Source: Trifolium pratense (taxonomy: Eukaryota > Streptophyta > Magnoliopsida > Fabales > Fabaceae). Taken from it: a stretch of DNA of 64,000 nt. The DNA lies in contig NC_060060.1 of assembly GCF_020283565.1 (NCBI RefSeq), forward strand, positions 21,948,001 through 22,012,000, given 5' to 3'. Below, piece by piece: positions 43,653 to 55,373 of this stretch; the first letter of the stretch is position 1; every line of letters begins with the position of its first letter. The position numbers and the translations under genes were made by a program. The notes below the pieces were generated by a model. The model saw only the letters and a program-made list of their open reading frames with translations. It made no database searches and was not told the DNA's origin.

Positions 43653-44208
43653 ATGGCTAGATTTGTTTATGCCTTTTTTCTCATGCTTGTTATAACTTTT
43701 GTTATACAAGATGTCTATGTAAGTGATTATGATATCTCTCTAACTCTTTGTGTTCTTTCAAACTTTTTGTTTTGCAATGTCTACATACTTGCTAGCTAGA
43801 CATATCTAATTGAAAAATTTTGTTTCCCAGTTGACCTTACACTCACATAATTTTATTTTTTTCTGTTTTATTTTTAGGGTGGTGGAGAAGGATCGCTGCG
43901 TCCCGAACGTACTACTCTTAACTTATATTTGTTGCATCATTTTTTTTTTGTTGCAATTTTATGAGAAGATTTGAAAATTCATTTAATTTACAATGTTAAC
44001 GACAATTCTCAAACTCTTTTTTTCAGAATGTGCGGGTGCGTGTGACTATCGTTGCTCAAAAACTCAGTACCACAAGGCATGTATAACCTATTGCAACATT
44101 TGTTGTGAAAAATGTTTGTGTGTTCCATCAGGAACATATGGTCACAAGGAAGAGTGTCCATGTTATGATCATTGGAAAACTAAGAGAGGAACACCCAAGT
44201 GCCCCTAA
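43653..44208 (+). CDS. GASA/snakin (gibberellin-regulated) cysteine-rich peptide
   Basis: Three exons: 43653-43718, 43878-43908 and 44027-44208, joined at gtaagt/ttttag and gtacta/tttcag borders, give 92 residues. Exon 1 is a hydrophobic secretion signal of about 20 residues ([12 protein letters not shown]). The linker is very short ([10 protein letters not shown]). The C-terminal domain of about 60 residues has all twelve cysteines of the GASA/snakin family, including the [13 protein letters not shown] core and [16 protein letters not shown], and ends [10 protein letters not shown], the usual stop point. Family members are secreted, disulfide-rich peptides in growth, redox and defence responses; the specific role of this one is unknown. 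Frames, splice sites and cysteines are intact, so it is probably functional. It is the only conventional complete host gene in the window besides the PAH genes. Confidence 0.95.
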
Positions 44209-45190
44209 TTTTTAGTCCATTGTGCTCACATTAGTAGTCATGCATAAATCTCTATTATGTATTTCTATGAAATTTAATTAAGAATAATATTTTATAACTA
44301 TATTGTTCTTGTTATTTTTTCTTCAAGTTTTTATTTTCTATGACTTAATTAATGATATAGATCTGAGATCCGAACCCTGAGTTGAGCTTTTCCCAATATC
44401 TCTATTTTTCTTTCTTTCATATCTTTGTTTGGATTTACAATTCAAAAAAACTTGAAATCCGAACACACACACGGATAAACCGGCAATCTGACTAACTTGT
44501 GAAGTAATGCATCGAAATAAATCCAGTAAAAATAACCGCGATTTGGGGCGATTGAAAATTTTACACCCAAATCTGCCTTTCTACCTTGTTGTCCACCTAT
44601 ATTAACTGCAATCTTAAAACATAAACGCCAAAGTTATTACTAGTCTTTCAAATGGACAAAATAGTCACTAATTAAGTCAACAACGGATCAAGATTTGCTA
44701 CGGTAGATTATCACACAGTTTTCACACTGTTTTTAATCTAGGCCATTAACTATTGATTGGGCAGTCCATATTAATCCTGCTATAAAATCTCGACTGTACA
44801 TTATAGATCAGACGGTTCTGATGCAGTACTGCATCAAAACTTTGTTGAAATGGACAACGGAAAAATCTGTTTCGGTGCAACAAGGATAATTCCAAATAAA
44901 ATAGTGGGTTGCATTAAGCAACTCAACATACTTAACTTAACACTGAAAGCATTGGAAATACAAGAAAAAGGTTTAAATTGTGCCATAAAGATTTAAAATG
45001 GTTTTTGTTTCTTACCTTTCAAAACATTTTTCTCTAAATAGAGCATATTAATTATGTTCTCTGACTCTATCAAAACATTTAATTTACATTTTAATTAAAC
45101 TTGAAATGTGAAGTTAAATTATCTAAATATATACGTAAGCAAACATAAACAAATGTAAATAGGGACAAGGAGAAGAGATGAGTATAACAC
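44209..45190. other. Spacer, nothing recognised
   Basis: 3' flank of the GASA gene. AT-rich; a possible poly-A signal aataat near 44283 follows the stop codon. No repeat pair or known protein seen. Confidence 0.4.
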
Positions 45191-45194
45191 ACAC

Positions 45195-45625
45195 TTGTAT
45201 GAGTTGGGGATGTTTGAGTTGGCAGAGACCAAATCGTGTACGGTGGCAGGGATGTTTGCTTCAGGATGGGGTGAGGGGGGTGAGGCGTGGGTGTGTGGCG
45301 ACGGCAGCTGAGGGCATGGGAGGAGGAGATGTTGGGAGAGTGTCAGTCTTTACTACTTACCATTATCTTGCAGGCTCATTCTTTTGACAGGTGGCAGTGG
45401 CGCCCTGAACCTGACACATGTTACTCTGTTAGAGGAGCTTATCAGCTTCTCACTTCTCATGTTTCGGTTACTTTGGATGATGCGGATAACCTTATTTGGC
45501 ACCCTCAGGTTCCTTTGAAGGTTTCCATATTCGCGTGGCGTTTATTGCGTGACAGGTTGCCTACGAGAGTAAATCTGGTTACTCGAGGTGTTTTATCTTC
45601 TACAGCTCACAAAAAACTAATTAAC
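45195..45625 (+). pseudogene. LINE zf-RVT fragment
   Basis: Frames shift from WQRPNRVRWQGCLLQDG into ahead-lying FDRWQWRPEPDTCYSVRGAY, VPLKVSIFAWRLLRDRLPTR and VNLVTRGVLSS, the region after LINE reverse transcriptase. It ends abruptly, without the zinc residues or poly-A. aattaacacacatcacacta occurs twice nearby (45619, 45702). Confidence 0.8.
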
Positions 45626-45893
45626 ACACATCACACTAGTTAACCTTAGTATTATATTTGCTCTTAATATCAGTTTTTTCTTTAAAACAACATGGCATAG
45701 TATTAACACACATCACACTAATTAAGAACGCATTTAAATGTTTTAGTCGCAATCAATTTACCTTGCAAATTATTACAAATATATTTTACATAAAAAGTCT
45801 GAATTCTCTTCGTCGAATCCTAAATTTACATTTCATTAGATCCATCAAACTTTATTAAAATTAATTTACAGCACAATTGGCATAGGAGATTTC

Positions 45894-46897
45894 CTACATA
45901 GCTCGACGCACAAAATTTTGAGTAGTAGCATAATGAGAAGAAATAGCTTCCGGGAGAAATTGAGTAAACTCATCAAGAATGTCGGGATGATCTTTGAAAA
46001 TAAAAGCAACCTGAAGAAGTTCAATTATAACAAATGAAGCATCAAATATATTTATATTGTGACTGTGCAAAAATCGTGCATTTAACTTTTCAAAAGTCAA
46101 TTTATTGTATTTTTCAATGTAATTATTCTGCTTTTGGAATCCTTACTGTGTGCCCTTAGGGCACATGTTAGCATGACCCTAAAGGAATATAACATGATTC
46201 TCAAGCATAAACCCAGCACATACCTCTTTGCAGACCTCAGTGAAAGACTTCTGTTTCTTATAATACATAATTAATATGTGAAGAAATGAATAGTAAATGT
46301 GAACATCTTCAATGTCTTGAAACTGAGTCTGCATGAAAATGATCCATTAGACTCAAAAATAAATTCTTCTTTAAGTTGTACCTTTGGAAAGGAAAACAAA
46401 TTAAAAATCTTCATGAAGAGTTTCCATCAAACTTAAGAACTCTCAATACCTTTATCTTTTTCAAAAAATTTACAGCATCTTCCTTATTAACATGTTTCTT
46501 TTGGCAAGAATTTTCACTCTTCGATGAAAGTTCGATTTCATATCCAATTGGTAAGAATTGGTTTAATCTCCGTTGCAAATCGCTATGCCCTTGAAATATT
46601 TCCGTCAATCTTTTTATTAAATCCTGAAAATCAATCCTACAAAAATACCAATAAGATTGACAAATTAATTAACAAATTTAAAACTCACTCTCATATTATA
46701 ATATAAAAAATAATTTGTGGTACTATATGATCAAACCTTTGTTTCTTATAAGCATTCATGAGTCTCATAAAGTCATCATACTTATCCTTCTTATTTTCTT
46801 GAATAAATATTCTCTTCACTTCTTTCATAAATTCTAAACCTTCTTTAAGTTCCATGGAACGTATGTTTTTCATCAATGATTTTCCTCGGCTTGACAT
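45894..46897 (-). CDS. SIN3-like two-PAH gene 4 (189 residues)
   Basis: Four exons with GT-AG borders form one frame: 46737-46897, 46450-46636, 46224-46328 and 45894-46010. PAH one spans exons a and b (MKEVKRIFIQENKKDKYDDF; then LTEIFQGHSDLQRRL, NQFLPIGYEIEL), with the Arg codon split by a phase-2 intron as in gene 2. A linker (KKHVNKEDAVNFLKKIK) leads to PAH two in exons c and d (HIYYSFLHILIMYYKKQKSF; then VAFIFKDHPDILDEF), ending with a short Ser/Thr/Arg tail. Start chosen at ATG 46895-46897, the first in an open frame; untranslated exons may lie up to 47210. No third PAH or deacetylase-interaction region follows, so it resembles a free-standing SIN3 N-terminus. It is a close paralogue of gene 5 (55374-56347), including intron positions and 3' flank. 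Likely expressed, untested. Confidence 0.82.
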
Positions 46898-47603
46898 TCA
46901 ATCCAAAAAAACAAAAAATTAATTCGGTAAAATTGATTAGGAAATATTGAGCACATAAAACTTGAATGTGAATTATTGCTCGATTTCGCATGCAGATCCA
47001 AAAACTCAAAATTTAACCATAGCTAAAAAAAATCCATACACCATTTGGTTGAAGATCCAACTGTTCTATCAAGTACAAAAGGGGAAAAGCAACTCAAACA
47101 AAACTAAGAAAAAAAAAGTTAATTTGCAAACCTCAAGTTGCTCATGGTTCCAACGTTCTCACCAATCGATCGAAATCAAGAATCTCGAATTCACGAATTA
47201 GAGCGAAATCCTGCAAACAAAATAGAGATTGAAATGAAAATTAGTATTGCTTAAATGTAAAGCAACATAACAATGAATTCAAGCAACTAAAACTGAAATT
47301 TACCTAGTGATTGTGAAGTCTCAAAACTTTGAGTAATTGAAGAAAATGAAGAAGAGATGGAAGATGAATAAAAAGGGAAGATTTTGAAGTCTCAAAACTT
47401 TGATTGTGAAGTCTCAAAACTTTGTGTGATATATATATGTCGGTTGTAGATTTTGAGCTTTATTCCGGATTATGTGCACACGGAAACTTATGGCTAAACA
47501 ATAAATTCATCTATGATTAATTAAATATAGCTTGGGCGCGTTAATTAAATATTTAAAGAGGTTAATTTAACGAGTTTAAATTAAAACCCTGACGTAATTT
47601 ATA
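46898..47603 (-). promoter_or_regulatory. 5' flank of PAH gene 4
   Basis: AT-rich. tctcaaaacttt with gattgtgaag recurs three times at 47310-47420 on the plus strand. Possible leader exon at 47100-47215. No TE recognised. Confidence 0.35.
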
Positions 47604-47873
47604 CTTGCTCCGGCCTTATAAGCAAAAGTCAAAAAAAAAATTTGGTCTTAAATATAAGCAAAAGTTGTCAAAATCAACTTTATTTAATGTTATTATTCCT
47701 AAAGTACCTCATTAATTGTTCTACTTTTTTAACATAATTGTAGAGTTCCAATGCAAATTATAAGGGCATTTTAGGAATTTTAATAGAAATATCACATGAA
47801 ATTAAGACAAAAAAGCTACTTCTTAATAAGTATACAAAATGGAACTTTGGCTTACAAAAGAGGCCGGAGGGAA
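47604..47873. mobile_element. Stowaway MITE, 270 bp
   Basis: Inverted ends cttgctccggccttataagc / complement of ttccctccggcctcttttgt, flanked by TA (47602-47603, 47874-47875), as in Tc1/mariner Stowaway elements. A/T-rich, no ORF. Confidence 0.85.
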
Positions 47874-47901
47874 TATATTTTATAAATGGATTTATATTTC
47901 A

Positions 47902-48021
47902 CGGTTCAATCCCCACAATTGCGATTGAGAGGGATTAAAACCACTTGATGTCTGAACTGACCCTCTAACCAGATTAGACATTATAGTCGACTGAATACTG
48001 GTGCTGAAAACCAAAAAATAA
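47902..48021 (+). mobile_element. SINE, 5'-truncated
   Basis: Exact 20-bp duplication ataaatggatttatatttca (47882-47901, 48022-48041). Body starts in the B box (GGTTCAATCCCC) and has gattgagagggattaaaacc, cttgatgtctgaactgaccc and an A-rich tail. Same family as 54073-54260. Confidence 0.9.
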
Positions 48022-48355
48022 ATAAATGGATTTATATTTCATCTATGAATGTTGAAAAAAAAAAAAAAACCAAAACCTGATTTTTGCAAGCGTTTGTGAT
48101 GATTAAATTGATATAGTAATACATAAATTGGTTTAGCAAAATGGTGTGAGAATGAATAAAAACCTTTTCAATTATGAGTCCTTATTGCGTAAAAAAATAT
48201 TATGAGTCGTTATTTTCATAAAGGGTTCGGCTAACATGTGCCCTAAGGGCACATTTTAAGATGCATTTAATTAATCAATATCTCATTTAATTTACTTTAA
48301 AAATAGCAATAATCAACTTTATTAATTAAAAGATATGGTTCACTATATTTATTAC

Positions 48356-48784
48356 TGTTCTGGTAAAAAACAAAGGGGGTTTGTATTATTCAAGATTGAT
48401 AACTGATACAAGTATGATCAGAGAAAAAATTGATTCTCTTTACAAGAATGAAAAAATTGTGTAGAATGAATCAACTGTCTGTGTAGAATCAGTCAAAAGT
48501 TCCTCCTCTCTTCTCTTGAAACAGACCCTATTTATAGGTAAAAAGTCTCCTCTTGCTTCTTAAGTAACTGCCTTGCTTGGAGAGGAATTCATGGGTAGTG
48601 GCAGTTTCTTCTCCAAGCTTCTTTTCTTCTTCTCCAAGTTTCTTCCTTCTTCTCCAAGTCATGGTGGATCATGCTTATCATGTGTTTTTCATGGTTGTTT
48701 TCACGCTTCTCCTTTAGATGCTCCCATTGGGCTTTTTTTGTATTGGGCCTTAACAAATCACACCCTGGTCCATGGCCCGGTACA
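48356..48784 (-). repeat. LTR (3' by element orientation)
   Basis: 429 bp; TATAAATA on the minus strand at 48529-48536 is the probable promoter motif. Short frames here (48573-48896) recur in the other LTR and are not genes. Confidence 0.93.
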
Positions 48785-49700
48785 CAGCCCCCCAAGCACG
48801 AGGCTTCAAGAAGGCGAAGTGCTTTTGAATGAAGTAACTTGGCGATTATTATGTCTCAGCGTGGTTCTATGTCGCCTATTTGTTGCTGACTCATAATATT
48901 TGTTTGCTTGTCGCCTTGTCCTTCCTTTTGTTGTTGATATTTCTTAGATAATTTGTAAGCCCTTCTATGACTTTTGAATATCTTGATGTACGCCATTTGT
49001 GGCTTTGAATATTGTTGTCATTGTTTCTTGGCGACTTTGAGCATGTTGGCAAGTCGCCCTTCCTCTTTTTTCATTGTATTTGTATTTTCAAGCTAGCGTT
49101 GTCACCAATCTCGCCTCTTCATCTTTCGCGATTCGTCCCTCCTTGTCTTCTTGAAATCAAATTGAAACTTTGAGGCTAGTAACTTTGTTGGTCGGTACTT
49201 CTGCTTATTCTACTCAACATGAGTTTCTTTAGACACTCTATATTTGAGGATTGTAAGTATTCTGGCGTAATCTGTCTCGCAACTTCTTTGTTGTAGTTGA
49301 TTTTCGTACTGTCAGACTTGCACGCCTTATTTTGTCACTCATGTTCCTTGGCGATTTAGAAAGAATTGGCGCTGCTTGGAGTCACCCTTCCACTGTACTT
49401 TGTGTTTGGTGTTGAAAATAATCTCGCCTTTGAAATTTTTAACTTTGCACCTGCAATGTCTTTAGCACCTTAAATATAATTATATATCATTTATGAATAA
49501 CTTTATACTTGTTGCCTTTTTGGCGATTGTAACTAGTATGGCGATATGTCGCCTTGTTTCGCTGCATGACGAGCGATCTGGTTGTGTCCTTCTTACTTTT
49601 AGAATCATACGACTTGACGTTATGGTGAATCGCCTTGTTTTGACTGTGTGTAAGCTTTCCCTGTTGGTGGTGTTGATAATCTTGCCTTTCTTCGCTGTAC
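48785..49700 (-). other. LTR-element interior, part A
   Basis: Noncoding on inspection; rich in ggcga and tcgcc words, in contrast to the AT-rich surroundings. No known protein. Confidence 0.45.
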
Positions 49701-50093
49701 ATTTTCTGTTTCTGACGCCCCCTACGGGTGACGTCAAGGCCTCTCAACCCTGATTTTTCTGTTTTTGACGTACCCTACTCGTAAGGTTTACAGGTAGCGC
49801 CAGTGCCTTTCAACCTTGGTTTATTTTCTGTTTCTGACGTCCCCTACGGGTGACGCCAGGGCCTTTCAACCTTGGTTTATTTTCTGTTTTTGACGTCCCC
49901 TACGGGTGACGCCAGGGCCTTTCAACCTTGGTTTATTTTCTGTTTTTGACGTCCCCTACGGGTGACGCCAGGGCCTTTCAACCTTGGTTTATTTTCTGTT
50001 TTTGACGTCCCCTACGGGTGACGCCAGTGCCTTTCAACCTTGGTTTATTTTCTGTTTTTGACGTCCCCTACGGGTGACGCCAGGGCCTTTCAA
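49700..50093. repeat. 56-bp tandem repeat array
   Basis: Seven copies of a 56-bp unit with gacgtcccctacgggtgacg at 49836, 49892, 49948, 50004 and 50060 (exact 56-bp period), preceded by two diverged copies near 49710 and 49766. Inside each unit gacgtc and gtgacgc give short dyads. It is part of the LTR element. Confidence 0.93.
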
Positions 50094-50255
50094 CCTTATA
50101 TTTTCTTCAGAGCTTTCATATGAGTTGATCTTGAATAATTTTTTGTTCAGAGCCCGCAGCTTAATCATGATTACTGCAAATAAGCTTTGATACATTAGAG
50201 GTTCAACGGTAATAATATATGAAAAATAAAACAAACGAAAATGATACCGCCATGG

Positions 50256-51455
50256 GCGGTTTGTCGCGGCGCTCCTCGCCTAGCAAGAAAAACAATTATG
50301 TTTTGGCGTGGCGAGACTGAGTTCCATTGCGGTAGTCATCGCGGAATATGCTTCAACCTGAAATATTAGTTGGCGGCTTCTATCTCGCCGAGTGATAATT
50401 ATTGAATTTTCATGTTAATTTTCCACATTTGTTCGTTGTCCTGCACTATGATTAACATCAATGAATCAAAATAGAAATCATAGATGAATAAACTAAATTT
50501 CCTAATCAAGATTTCAAAAGAATAAATTTCAAAGAAAGTGACATTATAGCAAGTGCTTCAAGTATCTGCACTAAAAACAGGTCGGTTAATAATAAGTCTC
50601 ATATACTTCATTAGTTTTGCATGTATGATTAATTTTAATTAATCGATAAACGAAACAGATAAAAATGTGATACGTAGAGAAAGCATATTCATGTTAGTTA
50701 TAAGTAAAAAGCAAAATACTTTGTAAGAAGAATACTGATTTAGTTCTTAACCGAAAAAATGTAGAAACATATGAAAATTTTTATACTTTCTCTGTTGGTT
50801 ATATTTGTCTTGGTCATTTTAATTTAAAGTGTTGACTTATTTATCAGAGTTGAAGTTCTTTCATGCAAAAGTTCTTTCATGTTTGAAATGTTTACATGAG
50901 GTCTTAAGAAAGTTAGTTCATACAATCACACAAAATATTTTATCGTGTGCTAGAATAATTTATAGCAGGATTAAAGATATCACATATCAAATAAGCACAA
51001 ACAGTTTTGAACCAAACAGAACAGCGATTCTTGAATTTAGATCTTGTAAAGTGGCACACCAAAAGAAAAACAAGTCTCATTCTAGTGATTATTAACCTTG
51101 AAATACATAAGTACCGATGTTCTTTTCTTTTACTCATTGATGAGATTATTATTATTATTATTATTATTATAGATGGCGATAGAATGTGATTCATGAACTA
51201 TAAATTAACCATGTTAATAAAACCGATAACGTATATATGCACAAATAATATATTATCACAATAGAGAGAGCGAGAACTATATGATTAAATGGTAAGTTAG
51301 AGGAAAAGAACGTTAACACCTGGATCGGGAGTCGCCTAGCAAGAAAAACAATTATGTTTTGGCGCGGCGAGACTGAGTTCCATTGCGGTGGTCATCGCGG
51401 AACATGCTTCAATTGGAATGTTAATCGGCGGTTTTTATCTCGCCGAGTGGTACCA
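50256..51455. repeat. 135-bp direct repeat pair inside the LTR element
   Basis: 50275-50390 and 51330-51450 share cgcctagcaagaaaaacaat, gagactgagttccattgcgg and tctcgccgagtg with few mismatches, about 1.06 kb apart. An (ATT)n run sits at 51145-51170 between them. Confidence 0.85.
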
Positions 51456-53030
51456 ATGTTTAGTTGCTTGAGTTTTATGATCACCTCTCTTAGCAAGAGG
51501 ACCTAATAAGCATTTTGATGAGCATCCTACTTCTGCTTCACTATTCTGAGTTGTCAAGCAAGCATTTCGTAATTTTAGCTTCCTTAACCTCTTCCTCCGC
51601 TTCACTTCCCTCGTAAACCAATTCGGAATATTGCCTGCTGACTAATAGACACAAGACCTTCCAAACTGTATGTGCCGGGGCTTTAATCAAAGCTCTGTCG
51701 TTACTGAGTACACTCAAATTGACGGCGGGATTGGCTTTCACATCTTCTTGCATTGTGACCTTCTCTGTCAGTGCTTCAATGTCTGACTCGACCACTACCG
51801 CAACAAAGTTTGACGGCGGTGCCGGACAAGGCTGCAGCAGCCACGATCCCCGACGACGTTGGACAGCAGGTGATGAATATGCTTGGACTCATGATTTTGA
51901 CAGAGATGGCATCCATGTTTGAAATAATGATGGGCGAAGGTGGAACACCGACGACAATTGGGCATGACAGCGAATGTAGATCCATGCCATTGATTAAGCA
52001 AAATTAGTCATGGAAAATCAAATTGAAACAGAGGCAATGTATGAACGAACTAAGTTGAACTAGAAACAAACATCACAGCAAGCCAAATATATTAACTCTC
52101 CTCTATTTATTTTTGTTTTAAAACATCCAAATCAGTATCACTATAACAGGCATAGAACTAGCCTTTATTAAGATGGAAGCTATAACATCAGCACAGCAGG
52201 TATCTCTAACACTGTCTTTTCATTGGCCTCCATAGAACTAATATAAGATTCTATATAATATATAAAGCAATTTTTTAACAATTATGACATTAATAACTAA
52301 ACTTTTTAATCATATTGTTACTTTCATGAGAATGATTAATATTTAGTAACCACAATGAGAACAACTTGGCAAAAATAAGAACATCGTGGCAATAAGCTTC
52401 AGAATTCAGTAATACTATGTTACTCATGCAACAAGATTGATAATATTAATGGGAAATTGAATACATATAACCGCAATCATACACTACAACGATTAATTTA
52501 ATACCATAAGCAAAGTAAAGCTATTAACAAATTGGCACTAAACGCCTCGCCGTGATGCAAGGTAGAACATTAAGCCAAATTATTCCGCAAAGAAACAATT
52601 GGGCTAGTAAATCAAATATGAATTAAAGGATCTTATGGAGCATTCAAAACAAATAAATCGGTGATATTAATTTCTTTCTGCTTATTAATTTCACGTGGAA
52701 TCAACTCTTTTTATTACTTCAAATTACTCAAGGATGAAGACAGAACTTTTAATCGGTGATAGTAAATTGAAGCCAAATAAATCCAAACATTTGTCAGAAT
52801 AGTATAGTTTTAAGACATTGCAAACAAAAATAAAGGATTGAAAGCACCTGGGCGGAATTGGTTCGCATCACCTCTTGTCAACTGACTGTTTCTCTCTGCG
52901 TCGCTAACACCGTTTTCTTTGGTTTTTTTTCTTCTCTGTCGTGTATTTCCATGTTCTCCAGCCATGTGGAGATGTTTGATTTTTCGTCTAGTTTTTGTGT
53001 GGTAGGCTGGGATCAAATGATTTTACCGCA
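51456..53030 (-). other. LTR-element interior, part B (gag position)
   Basis: Next to the primer site, where gag would start, the minus strand has a 68-residue basic frame (53016-52810; TRRKIKHLHMAGEHGNTRQR) and further on an 84-residue frame (51795-51541; IEALTEKVTMQEDVKANPAV). Neither matches a family I know. They may be eroded gag or host remnants. Confidence 0.35.
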
Positions 53031-53051
53031 GCCCCACGGTGGGCGCCAAAA

Positions 53052-53480
53052 TGTTCTGGTAAAAAACAAAGGGGGTTTGTATTATTCAAGATTGATAACT
53101 GATACAAGTATGATCAGAGAAAAAATTGATTCTCTTTACAAGAATGAAAAAATTGTGTAGAATGAATCAACTGTCTGTGTAGAATCAGTCAAAAGTTCCT
53201 ACTCTCTTCTCTTGAAACAGACCCTATTTATAGGTAAAAAGTCTCCTCTTGCTTCTTAAGTAACTGCCTTGCTTGGAGAGGAATTCATGGGTAGTGGCGG
53301 TTTCTTCTCCAAGCTTCTTTTCTTCTTCTCCAAGTTTCTTCCTTCTTCTCCAAGTCATGGTGGATCATGCTTATCATGTGTTTTTCATGGTTGTTTTCAC
53401 GCTTCTCCTTTAGATGCTCCCATTGGGCTTTTTTTGTATTGGGCCTTAACAAATCACACCCTGGTCCATGGCCCGGTACA
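53052..53480 (-). repeat. LTR (5' by element orientation)
   Basis: 429 bp, nearly identical to 48356-48784; minus-strand TATAAATA at 53225-53232. Confidence 0.93.
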
Positions 53481-54072
53481 ATTACCAATTTAAAAAAATT
53501 GCATAGGCAAAATATGATACTTGCCAAATACTTGATCTATGATCACGCGATTGGTCAAATTGTTTTTGCTACAAAGCTTTTTTTTCAAACTTTTTTTTAA
53601 TATGAAAAAAAAATTAAATTATAGTAAGTATTATAAAATTCTAAAACATATTAGCAATTTAAAATCTAAAATAGTACTAACAATCGTTACAATTACAACA
53701 TAATACTATAATACTCAGTCTTGATCACTGAAAAAAAACAAAAATCACAAGTTGACATAAATCAAGTATTACCAGGAGTACTATAAGTCTGATTGTTAAC
53801 AAACCAAAAAAAATTGGATGCATATAATTATGGTTGTATTACCAATCACGTGATCATAAATCAAATTTGGCAGCATATCATATTTTGTCTTTCTAATTCT
53901 CTTAAATAGATAATAAATATAGTGGACTATATCTTTTAATTAATAAAGTTAATTATTACTATTTTTGAAGTAAATTAAATGGGATATTAGTTAATTAAAT
54001 GCACCTTAAAATATGCCTTTGGGGCACATGTTAGCATTTGCCTTTCATAAAAAAAAGAGATCTTTTTCAATT

Positions 54073-54260
54073 ATTTTTTATTTTTGTTTTTGTTTTCACA
54101 ACCAGTATTTGGCCCACTAGACCGTCTAATTTAGTTGGAGGTTGGTTCTGACATCAAGTGGTTGCAGCCCCCTTCTCGATCGCAGTTGCGGGAGGTCGAA
54201 CTCTGGTCTTCCCTACCAAGTCCAGCGTCAATCACCACTAGACCAATTAACGATCGATAG
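54073..54260 (-). mobile_element. SINE, near full length
   Basis: Minus strand: A box TGGTCTAGTGGTGATTG, B box AGTTCGACCTC, then cttgatgtcagaaccaacc and an A-rich tail. Flanks cttt(t)tcaatt at 54062 and 54261 form an imperfect duplication. Same family as 47902-48021. Confidence 0.8.
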
Positions 54261-55373
54261 CTTTTCAATTTTTATAAGGAGCACTTTGATAAAATTACAC
54301 ATACCAAGGAAACACATTTATTTTCATTTAATACTTTTATAAATTTAAGTTTATTCCATGTATACCCTTATTTAATTACTCTCAATTCAACTAATTTACT
54401 TATACCTTTATTTATAATGAAATTAAACATTTAAAACATTTGAAAATTGGTCAAAATTTCTTATAAAAAAAATCCGGATGGAGTATCCTTTGTCTATAGT
54501 GGAATGAGGACTGTTTTATGAGAGTGAAGTTATAGCATTTCATTAATTAGGGTGTAATCAATAAAATTTATTAACGAAAAGAAGTAGGAGTAGTTCAAAT
54601 AAGTTAAGTGACGACATTAATTCAAAACAATATTAAAAGAAAAAATATTCTGTTTTCTTGAAAAATAAAATAAAATTTGGGTGATTGGACCAATATCCAA
54701 GTGATAGCTTAACAATGATAGCTGCCACATTAAAAACCTTGTAAACACCTATGGAAAAATCAGATGAAGAGAAAAATAGTGCAGCGGATCAAACCATTAG
54801 CTAATAAATGTGTCAGCTTCGGCTAAGCTATGGGATTGATCTTTAACCATGCATAAGCCACTTTTAAGTGAAAATATTATAATTTCTTTATCTTCGGCTA
54901 AGCTATGGGATCAAAATAGATTTGTGTGTATCACATATTTTGAGTATGTTCATATCACCAGACTCTCGAACACGATTTGAGTATAAATTAGATCGCAAAA
55001 AATTATCATATATGTAAGCCTGATGAGAGTAAGAAAATACATATTGTAAGATCAAGAGTGATCTAAAGAGAAATTGCATATTAATGAAAAGTGTGGCCGA
55101 GATCATTTATAAAGGGGCTAAAGCCCAAAGAAAGAAAAGAAAACTACAATTTAACTACTTGGGGGGAAAGACACACCCCTAACATTGATAATATTCCTAC
55201 TAATAATATTTACATTTTGCCTAAATGTGTATTGTTTTTCAAATTTCGCAAATTACAAATATTTACATTTTGTCTAAAAGTATGAATTCTATCAAATCCA
55301 AAATTTACATTTCATTTACATCCATCAAACTTTAGCAAAATCAAGTTGCTGCACAATTGGCATTGGACATTTC
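54261..55373. other. Spacer with MITE end and a 73-bp direct repeat
   Basis: 54470-54487 (atccggatggagtat) resembles one end of a Stowaway MITE whose other end is lost. cttcggctaagctatgggat is present at 54818 and 54892, bounding 53 bp. No gene recognised. Confidence 0.45.

Larger units (their letters stand above)
48356..53480 (-). mobile_element. Non-autonomous LTR retrotransposon (gypsy-type primer site)
   Basis: 5,125 bp; 429-bp LTRs at 48356-48784 and 53052-53480 differ at about two positions by eye (c/a near 48502/53198, a/g near 48602/53298). 5-bp duplication attac (48351-48355, 53481-53485). Orientation is minus: the primer binding region TTTTGGCGCCCACCGTGG lies at 53034-53051 and a purine tract (TTGGGGGGCTG) next to 48785. 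No protease, reverse transcriptase or integrase is found in the 4.3-kb interior, so it is a LARD-like passenger; TGGCGCC primer sites are common in Ty3/gypsy elements. Confidence 0.92.
48223..54042. mobile_element. MULE-type element containing an LTR retrotransposon
   Basis: Exact 9-bp duplication tttcataaa (48214-48222, 54043-54051). Inverted ends of about 130 bp: ggctaacatgtgccctaagg at the left against complement of atgctaacatgtgccccaaa at the right, then ttttaag(a/g)tgcatttaatt. Without the nested element (48356-53480) it is about 690 bp and noncoding, i.e. a MULE-derived MITE. The inner right part (53486-53890) is AT-rich without genes. Confidence 0.88.

Noticed and set aside
48573..48896. 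107-residue frame and its near copy at 53269
   Set aside because: Lies across an LTR and is repeated only because the LTR is; no domain.
49700..50093. Possible CRISPR array (regular 56-bp period)
   Set aside because: Units are contiguous without unique spacers and lie inside a plant LTR element.
51719..52007. Overlapping frames on both strands near 51.8 kb
   Set aside because: Four mutually overlapping frames in a GC-richer patch of the LTR element; no domain, cannot choose one.
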